A DNA stretch of 64,000 nucleotides, taken from positions 57,361,268 through 57,425,267 of the forward strand of contig CM043944.1 of NCBI GenBank assembly GCA_014529385.2, written 5' to 3'. The stretch comes from Adiantum capillus-veneris (lineage: Eukaryota; Streptophyta; Polypodiopsida; Polypodiales; Pteridaceae). Within the stretch, counting starts at the first letter, position 1; every line of letters begins with the position of its first letter. The notes below the pieces were generated by a model. It was not told the DNA's origin, made no database searches, and saw only the letters and a program-made list of their open reading frames with translations. The position numbers and the translations under genes were made by a program. Shown one piece after another: positions 45,541 through 56,090 of this stretch.

Positions 45541-46219
45541 CTTTATTTCATCATAAGTAGGAATTTACACTTCAAAATAAAAAACTAAGCATAGACGGGG
45601 TATTGGGACATCATTGCTAAGCATTTAGATGCATTTTGGGCCAAAAACAGCTGTTCAAAAATCCACTGCTGTTAATAATCACGATTTTTGCACTTGACCT
45701 AAAGTGGGATTTGAAACCATAAGCATATGTGCTTACGTCTTATAAACATGTCTTAGAAGTTTCGTTACGTTTGGATGTCATTTGATGCTATAACTGATGT
45801 GATTTGTTTTCCGATGAGCGATTGTCTTTTGGTGATTTCAGTCACTTGAGTGTAGCTTGAGTTAGATGCGATTTGTTTGTTGTTTTCCGAGAGATTGACA
45901 ACCTCTTGTAGCCTCTATGCACTAGTCGAGTCAGCTTCGTCCCATGGATTGACAATTTAATCATGGTTCTCGCTAAATCTGCAATAAAATAGGAGTGAGG
46001 ATAGACACCCATCCCACATCCCCTGTTGAGATAAGTCTAGAAGCACTTATTGCACATTTCTCTTTGGTAGACTGTCTCCTTTTGGATCTGTATTGAGATG
46101 CAACCATCTCTCCTTTTGGTCCCTTGCTGAGGTAGGTCTAGAAGCACATGTCTCAATTCTAACTCTTGTTCCCGTTTATTGTCCCACATTAAATGATCAA
46201 TTTAACATGAGAAAATCAT
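45541..46219 (+). other. Gypsy leader fragment after the LTR
   Basis: Homologous at its start to the minus leader at 22966-23279 (TATTGGGACATCATTGCTAAGC) and carries one palindrome-type motif (GTTAATAATCACGAT, 45671-45690). It ends against an unrelated minus-strand gag. Confidence 0.6.
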
Positions 46220-46242
46220 TTGGGTAAGCTAGATATTAGATT

Positions 46243-47591
46243 TTATGAAATCTCCCCACACTTAAAACACTTATGGTTTTTGCAAAAAGCTTCAAGCTCT
46301 TCAGGAGAGAGTTTGTTTTTACCTTTGTTAATTCCCTTCTCCTTGGACCGATTGTTGTTGTTGTTGTTATTGGAATTTCCTTGGGAAGTATTTTGGGCAT
46401 TGGTTTTTCCCTTTGCATCACTTTTGTCTTTGTTTTCCATGGGCTTGACATTCCTTCTAGCCCCTTGTTGGAAATTGATGCAGGAAGCAACCATGGTGTG
46501 GTGGATTACTTCGATGATAGAACCAGGCCATTGGGAGTTGACATACTCGGTCATTTCTTCAGGTAATCCCGCACAAAATTGTTGCTTTTGCTTGGCGACA
46601 TCTATCTTTTGAAAGATAGTAGCCTTGAGATGTAAATCCCAAAATTTGTCCACATATTTGTGAATAGACTCATGGGAGAGAAGCTTCAAACTGCGCCATT
46701 CGGTAAGTACTTTGTTCTTTGCATCGCTTGCAAGGAACTGCTTCATGATGTAAACTCGTAGAGTTTTCCATGTCTTTGGGGCTTCGCCATCGCCCCGAAG
46801 GCTAGCCCACCATTGACAGGCCGATTTCTGGAAGTGTATAGCTACATGGCATAGCTTGGAGGACTCCGTGAAGCCCTCGTCTCCAAACGCCGCATCAAAT
46901 TGTTGGATGAAGGCCAGTACTTTGTCGGTGGCACCAAAGGTGCCATCATAGGTGAGAAAAGAGATACTCTTTCCTTCCTCTTTGAAATTCTTGAGCTTCT
47001 GTGACCTTCGCCATGCAGGGTATGATTTGTGATGTCCTCCCCTCTTGTATTCTCTAGGAGAATAGTCATAGCTTTCATCAAAAGAGGAGGAAGGTGAAGA
47101 AGAAGGAGAAGAGGGTGACCTTTTCTTCCTTTGTTTCCTCACTTCCCTTTTCAAGTGACGAGGAGAAGGATTGTGTGTTGACCGTTTCCTCTTGGAAGGA
47201 GTTGGCGATCGTTTAGACCGTCGTCTTCGTGGAGCCACATCTTCAAAGGAACTTAGGGATTCATTACTCAGTTTCTTGTTCTTTTGATTCCTCCTCTTGT
47301 ATGGGAGAGTCTTCTTTTGGGGGTTTCATCTCAAGAGACCTCCTAAGCTCTCTTCCTCTTGGAGAGGAAGGGAAATCCCATAAGCGCGAAGTTGTTGAGT
47401 AACTTCGGCTTGCAAAGCAAGGTTGCCCATAGCTTTCTGCAACCTAGTAACAAGATAATTGACAAACATGGGGCATCATCATTAGCACCTTCATGTGCAG
47501 CATCAAAGTTATCAATATTCATTCTACTGTCTTGGTTATTGTCAGTCATTCTCATTATACTTATGTGTTTACTTAGTGTATTCTTTGGCAA
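46243..47591 (-). pseudogene. Retrotransposon Gag (second family), truncated
   Basis: The 331-codon frame (47238-46243) starts Arg/Ser-rich (APRRRRSKRSPTPSKRKR). It then has the capsid-like region SFLTYDGTFGATDKVLAFI, FQKSACQWWASL, TEWRSLKLLSHESIHKYVDK and QFCAGLPEEMTEYV, typical of plant retrotrans_gag. An Asn tract and a KNHKCFKCGE half zinc knuckle follow, cut at 46243. An N-terminal piece in another frame lies at 47591-47343 (QDSRMNIDNFDAAHEGANDD). The rest of pol is missing, cut where the Gypsy leader begins. Confidence 0.8.
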
Positions 47592-47941
47592 TTCAAAACC
47601 TTAGTTGCTACTCCTCTTAGCCTTTGAAAAACAACACTTAAGTATCTACATCCACGGCTCGAATTGGTTATTATAGAGAGTAGTGGAGTGGGTCTAATAT
47701 GCAGAATTGTCAAGGGCTAGCACCTTTCGGACTTCTTATGGCTCAATAATGGTAAAGCCGTAGGCAAGTCTAAAAAGACCCCATTATTAAAACCAAAGCT
47801 CCCGAGGTGTGCACCATATCCCACATAATGGACTCAACAAAATCGATAATAGATCCCAGTCCCATTTACCCTAATATAATTAACAAAATCAACCATTAAT
47901 AGGCTACTTAAGGACCTCTCTTCTTAAGCAAAAAAAGAGAA

Positions 47942-47960
47942 CCCAAATGCTATGATACCA
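47942..47960 (-). other. PBS (tRNA-iMet type) of the second gag element
   Basis: The minus strand reads TGGTATCATAGCATTTGGG, next to CCATTACA on its 5' side, which would be the LTR end. The site lies about 350 bp upstream of the Gag start, as expected. Confidence 0.65.
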
Positions 47961-47961
47961 A

Positions 47962-48320
47962 TGTAATGGAAATGGCCTATGAACTTTGAGAATAGCGGAA
48001 TTAAGAGAATTAGAGTGAGCATTTTTGTGGGATTACTTTGAGAGCATAGAAGGTGAACTTAATTGATGGTAGCAATATAAACATAGTACTTAATTAACTT
48101 GGCATGAACAATACTTTTGCAAGAGAGAGTATTGGTGAACATGACAATAGTTGAGGATTGGATTTACTTGGAGCCGGTCCCCTCTCCAAAAGGCATTTGT
48201 ATTATAGATTCTCCCATCAAGAGCGACTTGGTACAATACAATCAAACTATCGGGTACTCGTCGAAAGGTGTGTGTGTGTGTGTTAAGTTTATAGATCATG
48301 TCGTCGCAGATTAGTTCACA
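47962..48320 (-). repeat. Probable LTR of second gag element (outer border unknown)
   Basis: On the minus strand the sequence ends CCATTTCCATTACA just before the PBS. Only one LTR is seen in the window, so the far border is arbitrary. A short (GT)n lies at 48267-48282. Confidence 0.4.
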
Positions 48321-48756
48321 CCATTAGTGGTGTACATATCCTCCCAAGTTCACACTTAGTTCACATCGAGTTCACACCAAATATGGTGTGTTGCACAAAC
48401 CTCCTGAGTGATCTCATCTCCCTAGGGGCGTATCAATTAGGTTGGGTTCAAACGGGATGGCAACAAAAAGTTTGGAAGGGGAGCTGTTGAGACGTGGCCG
48501 TCATGGAGAGGACCAAAAAGAGAAGGCGACTTCCGGGTCTACCAAAAACTTGGGCGAGCCTTAGTGACGTCCGATAAGCGGGCATTGATCCCACCTCCGT
48601 GGGGGCGTATCAATTAGTGACGAGGGCGATTACCGGGGATGTCATATGGAACCCATCTTGCTCCAATAATGGGACAGGTCCCTCTTGAAGGACCCGTCGC
48701 CCCTCAAATTATAAGCAATGTAAGAACCAGATGTAGGCCATCATGCAACCAACACT
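48321..48756. other. Intergenic, nothing recognised
   Basis: Short repeats of the phrase GTTCACAC near 48310-48390 and of GGGCGTATCAATTAG at 48426 and 48605. No gene. Confidence 0.5.
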
Positions 48757-48830
48757 CAAGCTATTAGCGCAGCTGAGGCGACGTCTCAACGGTTGAATCT
48801 GAGTTCGATCCGTGCTGGCTGATTTTCCGT
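48757..48830 (+). repeat. tRNA-like SINE head or tRNA pseudogene
   Basis: TTAGCGCAGCTGAGG (48764-48778) fits an RNA polymerase III A box and GAGTTCGATCCG (48801-48812) a B box, at about tRNA spacing. The flanks do not fold into a normal acceptor stem by eye, so a tRNA-derived SINE head is likelier than a working tRNA. Confidence 0.45.
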
Positions 48831-49169
48831 TGGATTGGGCCCGCGTGGTCGCGCTTTTGAACCCACGTTTTGTTACACGGTATGGAGCTGTCTCAGGCAG
48901 GGAATGCCTCGATGTTTATGCTGCATTTAGCGCTTGAACATGCCATTCGAATGTGCCCCTCTATGGTGAAAAAGGAGCAGCACAGGAAGAACGCGCCATC
49001 GCTTTCCTTAAGTGTACTTAAACTGGCCCCTTTACCCTATTGGTGGGGCTAGTCTGGCTAGACTGCGCAAGGTCACATTTGCACGTGGTGACATTGTCGC
49101 AAGCAGATTTGTCACTTGGAAACACCCTTATTGACGAGTATGGAACAGGTGAAAGTCAGTATTGGGGTG

Positions 49170-50400
49170 CCTATGCGCTCTGATGGAGTGTGTTGATTCC
49201 GCAAGCTGTCAAGCTTCTCATGCAAATGCAAGCAGACCATACCAACCGGACCACTTCATTTGTACTCATCTTGAAGGCGTGCTCCATGCAAGCGGCCCTG
49301 ACGAGGGCAAAAACAGATGCATAAATATGTGTGGTCTAGAATCAGCAAGTGCGAGTTACAGGATGCAATGATCTCACGATATGTATAACATGGAGAAAAT
49401 TCAATGGGAGCAGATGAAGCTACATGTGTGAGTGCCTCCTGAAAGCATGTTCTAGTTTGGCATAGACATACATTCAAACGTAATCAGCGATTCATTCAAA
49501 TGTCATTTGTTCATAATTGCCAGTCAAGAAGTTTAAATGATGCTTACAGGAGATCAACAGGATTATATTTCTAAATCTGATGCTCATGTGTCATGGAATG
49601 CCTTGATTGCAGCATGTGCCCAACATAATGATTACCAGCTAGCAAGTGCCTTGAGGATGTCAGCACGAGTCCAAATCATGCCACTTTTGTTTGTGTTTTC
49701 TCGATGTCATCACTTCAAATCAATGAGGGATAACTGTCATCTTATGCCTACTTTTGAATATTTACGACTCCATGATAGACCTCTTTGGACATGGTGAATG
49801 GCTAGAGGAGGTCGAAAATCTACTTGAGACACTTCGTTTTGCACTGAATCTCACAGCGTGGACATCCTTGCTTAGTTCATGCCAGATGCAGACCTTGCAT
49901 TCATTGTTTTCACACTATGGACTTTGCAAATGCCTCTGGTTATGCCCTCGTGTCTGAAATCTATGCACATGCAGGCATGTATGCTGACGCTGAGGAAGTA
50001 GAGCTATTCAAAAGGTATGGAAATGCTTGGAAGCCAGCCAAAACTGTCATGGAGCTAGACATAGAAGCTCATCAATTTTCTGTGGGTGGAAAGTCATCCG
50101 TGAAGCATTGAAGAGCTAAGACAAGATGAACGAGGAGGGGTATGAAGCACTTGTGGAGTTGGTTTTGAACGAGGGTGATGACAATGAGAAATCACTGTGT
50201 GGAATTATGAGAAGCTTGCTGTCGCATTTTTGGCTTATTTGCACGCTGAGTAGAACGACCCTTCATGTAAGTAAGAATCGCAGAATCTGTGCTGATTGCC
50301 ACAATGCGATCATGTTATAAATCTGATGAAAATGTGTCAAAAGAAATCGACAATCCCTTTTGTCATCCACCAATTTATGTCTTATCACAAGGATCACAGA
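49170..50400 (+). pseudogene. DYW-class PPR protein pseudogene
   Basis: Frames in three phases together spell the C-terminal half of a plant organelle RNA-editing/processing PPR protein. They give a PPR motif (TSFVLILKACSMQAAL), VSWNALIAACAQH, and the E motif (YDSMIDLFGHGEWLEEVENL, LTAWTSLLSSC). The E+ region follows (SGYALVSEIYAHAGMYADAE, HQFSVGGKS), then part of the DYW deaminase-like domain (TTLHVSKNRRICADCHNAI). The HxE zinc motif of the deaminase reads as HF.LICTL with no clear HSE, and the terminal Asp-Tyr-Trp is absent. At least five frame changes mark it as dead. Confidence 0.85.
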
Positions 50401-51189
50401 AGGACATCTTGAATAAGAGACCTACAGAAAATGAAAATCTTGGGTAAAGGGAAGTGTTGGACATTTTCCCATGTAAGGGCTCTGTCCCCAATTTTTCCCT
50501 CAGTCTAGTATCAAGAGCTTGAGCTACTATGAGCTGCTGCATAGAAGGGAGCACATGTCCAGCTAGGTGCAGCTGGGGGCAGCAGACTGCTGGCCCCCAC
50601 ACACTTGCCAAGTATGTTGTCTCTTCCTCGTAGTAGCACATGATCTGTCGTAAACCACTACAGAGGGAATGTGTCAATAATCTGTGGATGTATTCATTAT
50701 ATCAAAAACTTATCGCAGGTGTATCCATTATATGTTGAGAGGTTGTTTAGGCATAGAGTTTACTACAATCATGCAAAAGGCCATGATCACACGAGGTATT
50801 GCGATCGTGAGCGAAACTGATGGGGAGGGACTCCATTCTTGTTGGGGTTGGGAGCAAATGATTGTGGACCCTCAGCAGGGGCAATCCCGAGCCCCCATCT
50901 GCGTGTACGTAGCTAAGCCTGCAGTCTCTGCCTTCTAGTAGTTCACAACATTGTTGTGATCCACAAGCGGGGAATTACAATGGGGATTTGGAGAAAACTT
51001 CTTAAAAAACAAGAGAGGACCAACAAGAGAGATGAGCAAACATCAGCTTAGGAATTTGGAAGAACAGGATTGAATACATGAAATACTTTAATCTTTGTAA
51101 TAGTGTTCCTTTAGACAACAAGTGTTCAGCCAAGGGACAAGGGGGACCATATTCTTATGCTGCCCTTGCTTGACCTCATGAAATCAACT
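50401..51189. other. Intergenic, nothing recognised
   Basis: Possible 3' untranslated DNA of the ARL8-like gene toward the right. No clear poly(A) tract adjoins the stop on the minus strand. Confidence 0.5.
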
Positions 51190-51765
51190 TTAGCGGACAG
51201 TCAGTCTGGGGCGGTTGATAAGGAAGTCGATGACTGTATTGATGTTGGTGTGCTTCCTGCAGGAGATCATGAAGCAATACACCTCCCTGTCACTACCAAG
51301 AGCCTCAAGGTTCATGAATTCAATAAGCTCTTCTCGGGTGAGAGCATGGGGGAGGTCAATCTTGTTGCCAATGATGAGAAGGGGGATGCCCTGAAGCGAT
51401 CTGCAGTCAAGGAGGGCATGGAGCTCTTCTGTGGAAGGGCAGATAAAGCAGCGGTCGGCAGCATCGACGACATAGATGATGACAGATGTGCCGCAGCAGT
51501 GGCGTTCCCACGTGCTGCGGAAGCATGGCTGGCCCCCGACATCCCACAGCTTGATTCTAAACTTGCCTTTGGTGAAGCTCTTCATGTTCGGACCGGCCTG
51601 TGTGGGTGTCACTTCTGTGGAGTAACCATAGCCGTTCACAAGCGTGTGAATGAGCGTCGTTTTGCCTGCTCCGTCAAGACCCACTAGGGGAACGTCCATG
51701 TCTTCCTTCCACAGGAACGATTTGAGCCAATCGAGGAGAGGCCCCCACCAGCTGCCCTCCGCCAT
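51190..51765 (-). CDS. ARL8: ARL8-like small GTPase (single exon)
   Basis: An intact 191-residue frame of Arf-family GTPase with ARL8 character. An amphipathic N-terminus with Trp/Leu (residues 6-20: WWGPLLDWLKSFLW) stands where other Arfs have a myristoylated Gly2. G1 is GLDGAGKTT (29-37), switch I Thr55 in TPTQAGPNM (usual PTVGFNM, so changed), G3 WDVGGQ (74-79), G4 NKID (134-137) and G5 SC (168-169). ARL8 proteins act on endomembranes (lysosome/vacuole traffic; host factor for some plant RNA viruses). The length is close to the usual ~185. ARL8 genes in plants normally have introns, so a continuous frame suggests a retrocopy; the altered switch I and C-terminus fit relaxed selection. No poly(A) tail was found. 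Confidence 0.8.
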   Translation of the reverse strand: MAEGSWWGPLLDWLKSFLWKEDMDVPLVGLDGAGKTTLIHTLVNGYGYSTEVTPTQAGPNMKSFTKGKFRIKLWDVGGQPCFRSTWERHCCGTSVIIYVVDAADRCFICPSTEELHALLDCRSLQGIPLLIIGNKIDLPHALTREELIEFMNLEALGSDREVYCFMISCRKHTNINTVIDFLINRPRLTVR

Positions 51766-52039
51766 TGCTGCATTAATGGTCTTGTGTCCGTCTGTTGTTA
51801 TTCTGCTATTCGCGGCGATTGAGTGTTGCTTTCAAGATTAAAGTAAATTTCGGAACCTTCAAAAAATTCAATTTACCTATTTATCTATCTTTACTATTAA
51901 AAAAAAGGAGGATGCTCAATTTTGACCCAGAAAATTAATCTACAATGCGCAACGGCTTGTCGCCGGTAGAAGCGCACACGCAGCACGCTTGTGCCTCATT
52001 CCGATTGGGGATGGTGAGAAGACAGCCTCTTAGAGCGAG
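51766..52039. other. 5' flank of ARL8-like gene
   Basis: Nothing beyond an A-run near 51899. No convincing TATA box on the minus strand. Confidence 0.4.
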
Positions 52040-52445
52040 GAAAATCTAGTGGTTGACGTGCAAGTCTGCAACCCAACCGGCACGCCATTGTCTAGCATCG
52101 GATTCTTCAACCCACTGAGGAGAAAGCAAAGTTCTGATTGTGCTTCCGTCCTTCAACTAAGTAAAGTTTGTCACTACTCTCAAAGTGAAGCTGCTCTCCC
52201 TTCTCTTTCTCATCATATTTCTTTTTTGCCCTGCTGTAAGTTTCCTTGCAACTCCCTGATGTAAGTTTCTTTGCAACTCTAGCACCTGCTTAAACGAGTC
52301 CATTGGTTAAGGAGAGGAGAAGACCCCAGCGTGCTCTTTTTGAATCCAACATGAACTGGCATTTGCCATCGCCACTATCGAGTTGTCGAAGCTTGAGATG
52401 GATGCACATGGCAAGTGGATATCACGCTTTTGGGTATGTTGCTTT
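52040..52445 (-). pseudogene. PPR gene N-terminal fragment, copy A
   Basis: The minus strand repeats, with point changes and small indels, the N-terminal segment of copy B (53647-53940). Shared blocks include CTTCAACTAAGTAAAGTTTG and CGAGTTGTCGAAGCTTGAGA on the plus strand. Homology ends near 52110, so only the start of the copy remains. Confidence 0.7.
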
Positions 52446-52449
52446 GCCT

Positions 52450-53839
52450 GCAATGCTTCTGGAGTGAGATGACAGCTTAGAGAGGATACCCATCAAAAAA
52501 TTCTCGTGCTATCGCGATGACACTACATTTCGCATCTGCTGGAAATAGTCTAGATCTTTTTGGCTATGTTCTCGTTGTGCACATCCCGCAATCAATGCAT
52601 TTGAAGAGGCGACATTCTGGATAAGAATCTCCTCAAGGACTTTTTGTGCTTTCTCAAGTGCACCACATTTGGCGTACATATCGACCAAGACTGTGCCAAG
52701 CACTGCATCTTTTTCCAACAGCCTCTGACAACATTTGGAGGGACACTCCGAGATCGCATCCTATAGAAACAATTGAATGTATCCTCATCACCCTCATGTT
52801 GAGGGTACCCCACTAAAATAAGAGCATTCCATGCAACTACATTGCATTCTGAAAGCAAATTGAAATACTCTTGTGCCTTGTCAAGAAGGTCACACTTGCA
52901 ATACATGTCCACCAATGCAGTTCCAACAATGATATTTTGATCGAGCAGTCCCTTATCTACAATCTGAGCATGTAGTTCTTGACCCTTTTTTGAGTCTCCC
53001 ACGCTGCCACAAACTTTCAAAGCAAATAAAACGGTGGTTGCATTTGGAAAAAAGGCCTCCTCATTGCATCTCTTCAAAATGCATCAAAGCTTCTTGACAA
53101 TACCCTTGTTCAGCATATCCTGCAATTAGGGATGTCTATGAGACCACATATAGAATAGTGAGTTGGCCAAAGTCTTCTTGAGCTTTTCCAATCATGTCGC
53201 ACTTTGCATACATATCTAATAGTGCGGTACCAACAAAATTATCTTGTTTTAAAAGTTCTTATTTGATAATTTTTGCATGAAGTTGTTGGCTTTGCCTACT
53301 TCTCCAGAATACCACATGCTTTCAAAGGAAAGGTGAAAGTGAGCCCATCTGGAGAGATTCCATATTTTTGCATGCCTTCAAAGCAACCAATAGCTTTCTC
53401 TCCACGCTCGTCGCCCATGTTGGACATAGTCTCCAATCATGGGATTCCATTTTACAAGATTCGAAGATGGAAGCTCACCAAACACTTCTTGAGCTTTCGA
53501 TGGTTCACCGCATTTCACATATATGTTGACTAGCTCTCCAACAAAAATGTGCTTCAATAGCAAACTTCTGGTGACAAGTTGTGTATGCATGAGACTGTCT
53601 CTGTGCAAATCCCTTTTTTTTGCACATTCCTTTAACAAGGAGAAAAAAAAGTCCTGATTGTGCTTCCATCCTTCAACTAAGTAAAGTTTGTCACTGCTCT
53701 CAAAGTGGAGCTCCTCTCCCTCCTCGTCTTTCTTTGGTGCCCTGTTGTAAGTTTTCTTTGCAACTATTTCACCAGTGTAAACAAGTCCATCGGTTGAAGA
53801 GAGGAGAAGACCCCAATGTACCCTTTTCAAATCCAACAT
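52450..53839 (-). pseudogene. PPR protein pseudogene, copy B
   Basis: Reading from 53839 down: an N-terminal region (RVHWGLLLSSTDGLVYTGEI), then PPR motifs of the plant PLS type: FVGELVNIYVKCGEPSKAQE, FGELPSSNLVKWNPMIGDYV, TTVLFALKVCGSVGDSKKGQ, VGTALVDMYCKCDLLDKAQE, VAWNALI and VLGTVLVDMYAKCGALEKAQ. Frames break at about 53378, 53100 and 52720. No E or DYW domain follows before copy A begins. Intact relatives would bind organelle RNA. Confidence 0.85.
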
Positions 53840-53939
53840 GAACTAGCGTTTTCCATCGCCACTACCGAGTTGTCGAAGCTTGAGATGGATTCACATGGCA
53901 GGTGGTTGCCATGCTTTTGGGTACATTGCTCTGCCTACC

Positions 53940-54760
53940 ATAATTTGTATACATATAGTCTAAGACAGTGCCAAGGACGACATCTTTTTCAACATACTCG
54001 GACTAACAATATAATCCCGCAACCAGTGCATTCCAAGAGGCGACATTCCGGACAGGAAGCTCCTCAAGCACTTTTTGTGCTTTCTCAAGCACACCACATT
54101 TGGCATACATATTGACCAACACAATCCCGAGCATGACATCTTTTTTCAATAGCCTCTTACTAATTGGGAAGTTTTGTGCCCATATCAACACCTTGCGCAG
54201 AGCCACATGCCTTCGAGATGCATACGTAGGTGATTGCAATTGGAAAGAGGCCCTCACATCGCTTAGGGCTGTCCATGAGACCCCTTTTTGAGTTGTGACC
54301 TGGCCAAAGGCTTCTCGAGCTTTTCCAAACATGTCACACTTTGCATGCATATCTAACAGTACGATATCTACAAAGTTGTCTTGTTTTAAAAGTCCATTCT
54401 TGATAACTTATGATTGAAGTTGTTGTCTTTGCCTACTACTCCAGAGATGCCGCATGCTTTCAAAGGAAACGTGAAGGTGATCCCATCTAGAAAGATTCCC
54501 TGCCGTTGCATGCATTCAAAGCAACCAATAGCTTCCTCTCCATGCCCATGTTCGACATAGTCTCCAATCATGGTATTCCATGTCACAAGATGGAATCTCA
54601 CTACCAACAAACTATGAATTTTTGTGCCCATACTAGTATCTTGCGTAGAGCCACATGCCTTCAAAATGCCTGCGTAGGTGATTGCATCTTGAGAGAGGCC
54701 CTGGCTTCGCATCAGAATTCTACGTGCGACAATTAAAAAAGCGTGACACAGTCGCATGCC
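53940..54760 (-). pseudogene. PPR protein pseudogene, copy C
   Basis: The minus strand shows PPR pieces QDAITYAGILKACGSTQDTS, LVTWNTMIGDYVEHGHGEEA, DGITFTFPLKACG, FGQVTTQKGVSWTAL, VNMYAKCGVLEKAQKVLEEL and NVASWNALVAG. They are closely related to copy B and in the same order, in at least three phases. Copies A, B and C lie head-to-tail on the minus strand, indicating tandem duplication at roughly 1.5-kb spacing. Confidence 0.85.
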
Positions 54761-55530
54761 TTCAAGATTCCTGTGTAGGTGATTACATTTGGAGAGAGGC
54801 TATCACTGGATTCTGCGCAACATAGCCGCATGCCTTAAAGATGCTTGCGTAGGTGACTGCATCAGGAGAGAGGCTCTTGCTGGACTCAGGTGCACGAATG
54901 TCTTGCCAGATTTTTAAATCCCGCTACATGCTAACAAAGTAAAAATAGCGATCAGAGCAGCCACGTGGGTTAACGTGGAGCCAGAATTGCCCATATCAGT
55001 ATCTTGCGTAGAGCCACATGCCTTCAAAATGCCTGCGTAGGTGATTGCATCTTGAGGGAGGCCCTCGCTTCGCATCAGGATTTTGCGTGCGACAATTAAA
55101 AAAGCGTGACACAGCCGCATGCCTTCAAGATGCCTGCGTAGGTGATCTCATTTGGAGAGAGGCTCTCAGTGGATTCTGCGCGACATAGCCGCATGCCTTA
55201 AAGATGCTTGTGTAGGTGACTGCATCACAAGAGAGGCCCTCGCTGGACTCAGGTGCACGAACGTCTTGCCAGATTTTTAAATCCCACTACATGCTAACAA
55301 ACGTGATTGCATCTTGAGAGAGGCCCTTGCTTCGCATCAAGATTCTGCATGCGACAATTAAAAAAGCGTGACACAGCCGCATGCCTTCAAGATGCCTGCG
55401 TAGGTGATTACATTTGGAGAGAGGCTCTCACTGGATTCTGCGCGACATAGCCGCATGCCTTAAAGATGCTTGCGTAGGTGACTGCATCACGAGAGAGGCT
55501 CTCGTTGGACTCCGGTGCACGAACGTTTTT
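54627..55530 (-). repeat. ~360-bp tandem repeat made of PPR-motif DNA
   Basis: Two linked blocks repeat. Block Y, with ATCTTGCGTAGAGCCACATG and GACAATTAAAAAAGCGTGAC, is at 54627, 54990 and, shortened, about 55300. Block X, with CATGCCTTCAAGAT, TAGGTGAT and GCCAGATTTTTAAATCCC, is at 54757, 55116 and 55374. Spacing is about 360 bp, then 260 bp for the shortened last unit. Each block encodes, on the minus strand, a PPR L-type motif core (DAITYAGILKACGS or DAVTYASIFKACGY). Confidence 0.85.
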
Positions 55531-55679
55531 CTTAAAGGTACCAAACCTATGTTGTGTATTACGAGGGTAGTGTTTGCCTTCATTACCTTGCTTATACACA
55601 TATGAGAGAGCAAGGAATCCCCCATTTCTTTTCTTACTTTGTCTGAGCTATTTTGCTAAACCTATTTTGTTTTTGAATT

Positions 55680-56090
55680 GGGTATGATCAGTATGCATTT
55701 TCATCAAATTATGGTATATATGTGAGTGCATACGGAGTCCCTAATAGCACATGGAAGGGGAATTGAGAAATAGAGTGAAGTCCTTGGCTTGTGTCATCAC
55801 AAGTAAAGGTATTGACTCTTTTTTTCACATTTTTTCCTTTGATATAACTAATCCTTTGATTCCTTGAATGCAATAGAGTATAATAGGATTTGTTATGGTT
55901 TAGAGGAAAGTTTGTCGAAGCTAGTCAAAGTTACATGTAAATAGGGGTGAGGAAATTTGTGAGTAGAGATCATACCATATCCTTTTGACTAAGCTATTCT
56001 CTTCATCCTCTTTGCATTGTGGTGGTTTATGGTGTTGTAGAGATCAGCTCCTTAATCCTTAACATAAATCGGTGCCCCCAATGAGAAGAG
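55680..56090 (+). repeat. Dispersed LTR-like repeat, copy 2
   Basis: Colinear with 7141-7580. It ends with CCTTAACATAAATCGGTGCCCCCAATG; the sequence right after ACATAAA resembles a Gypsy primer site of the TGGTGCCC type, supporting LTR identity. Confidence 0.65.

Noticed and set aside
51157-51687. 176-codon plus-strand frame opposite the ARL8-like gene
   Set aside because: It is the antisense shadow of a clear GTPase frame and has no motif of its own.
54627-55530. CRISPR-like array
   Set aside because: Units are hundreds of bases long, degenerate and encode PPR motifs; there are no short repeats with unique spacers and the DNA is eukaryotic.
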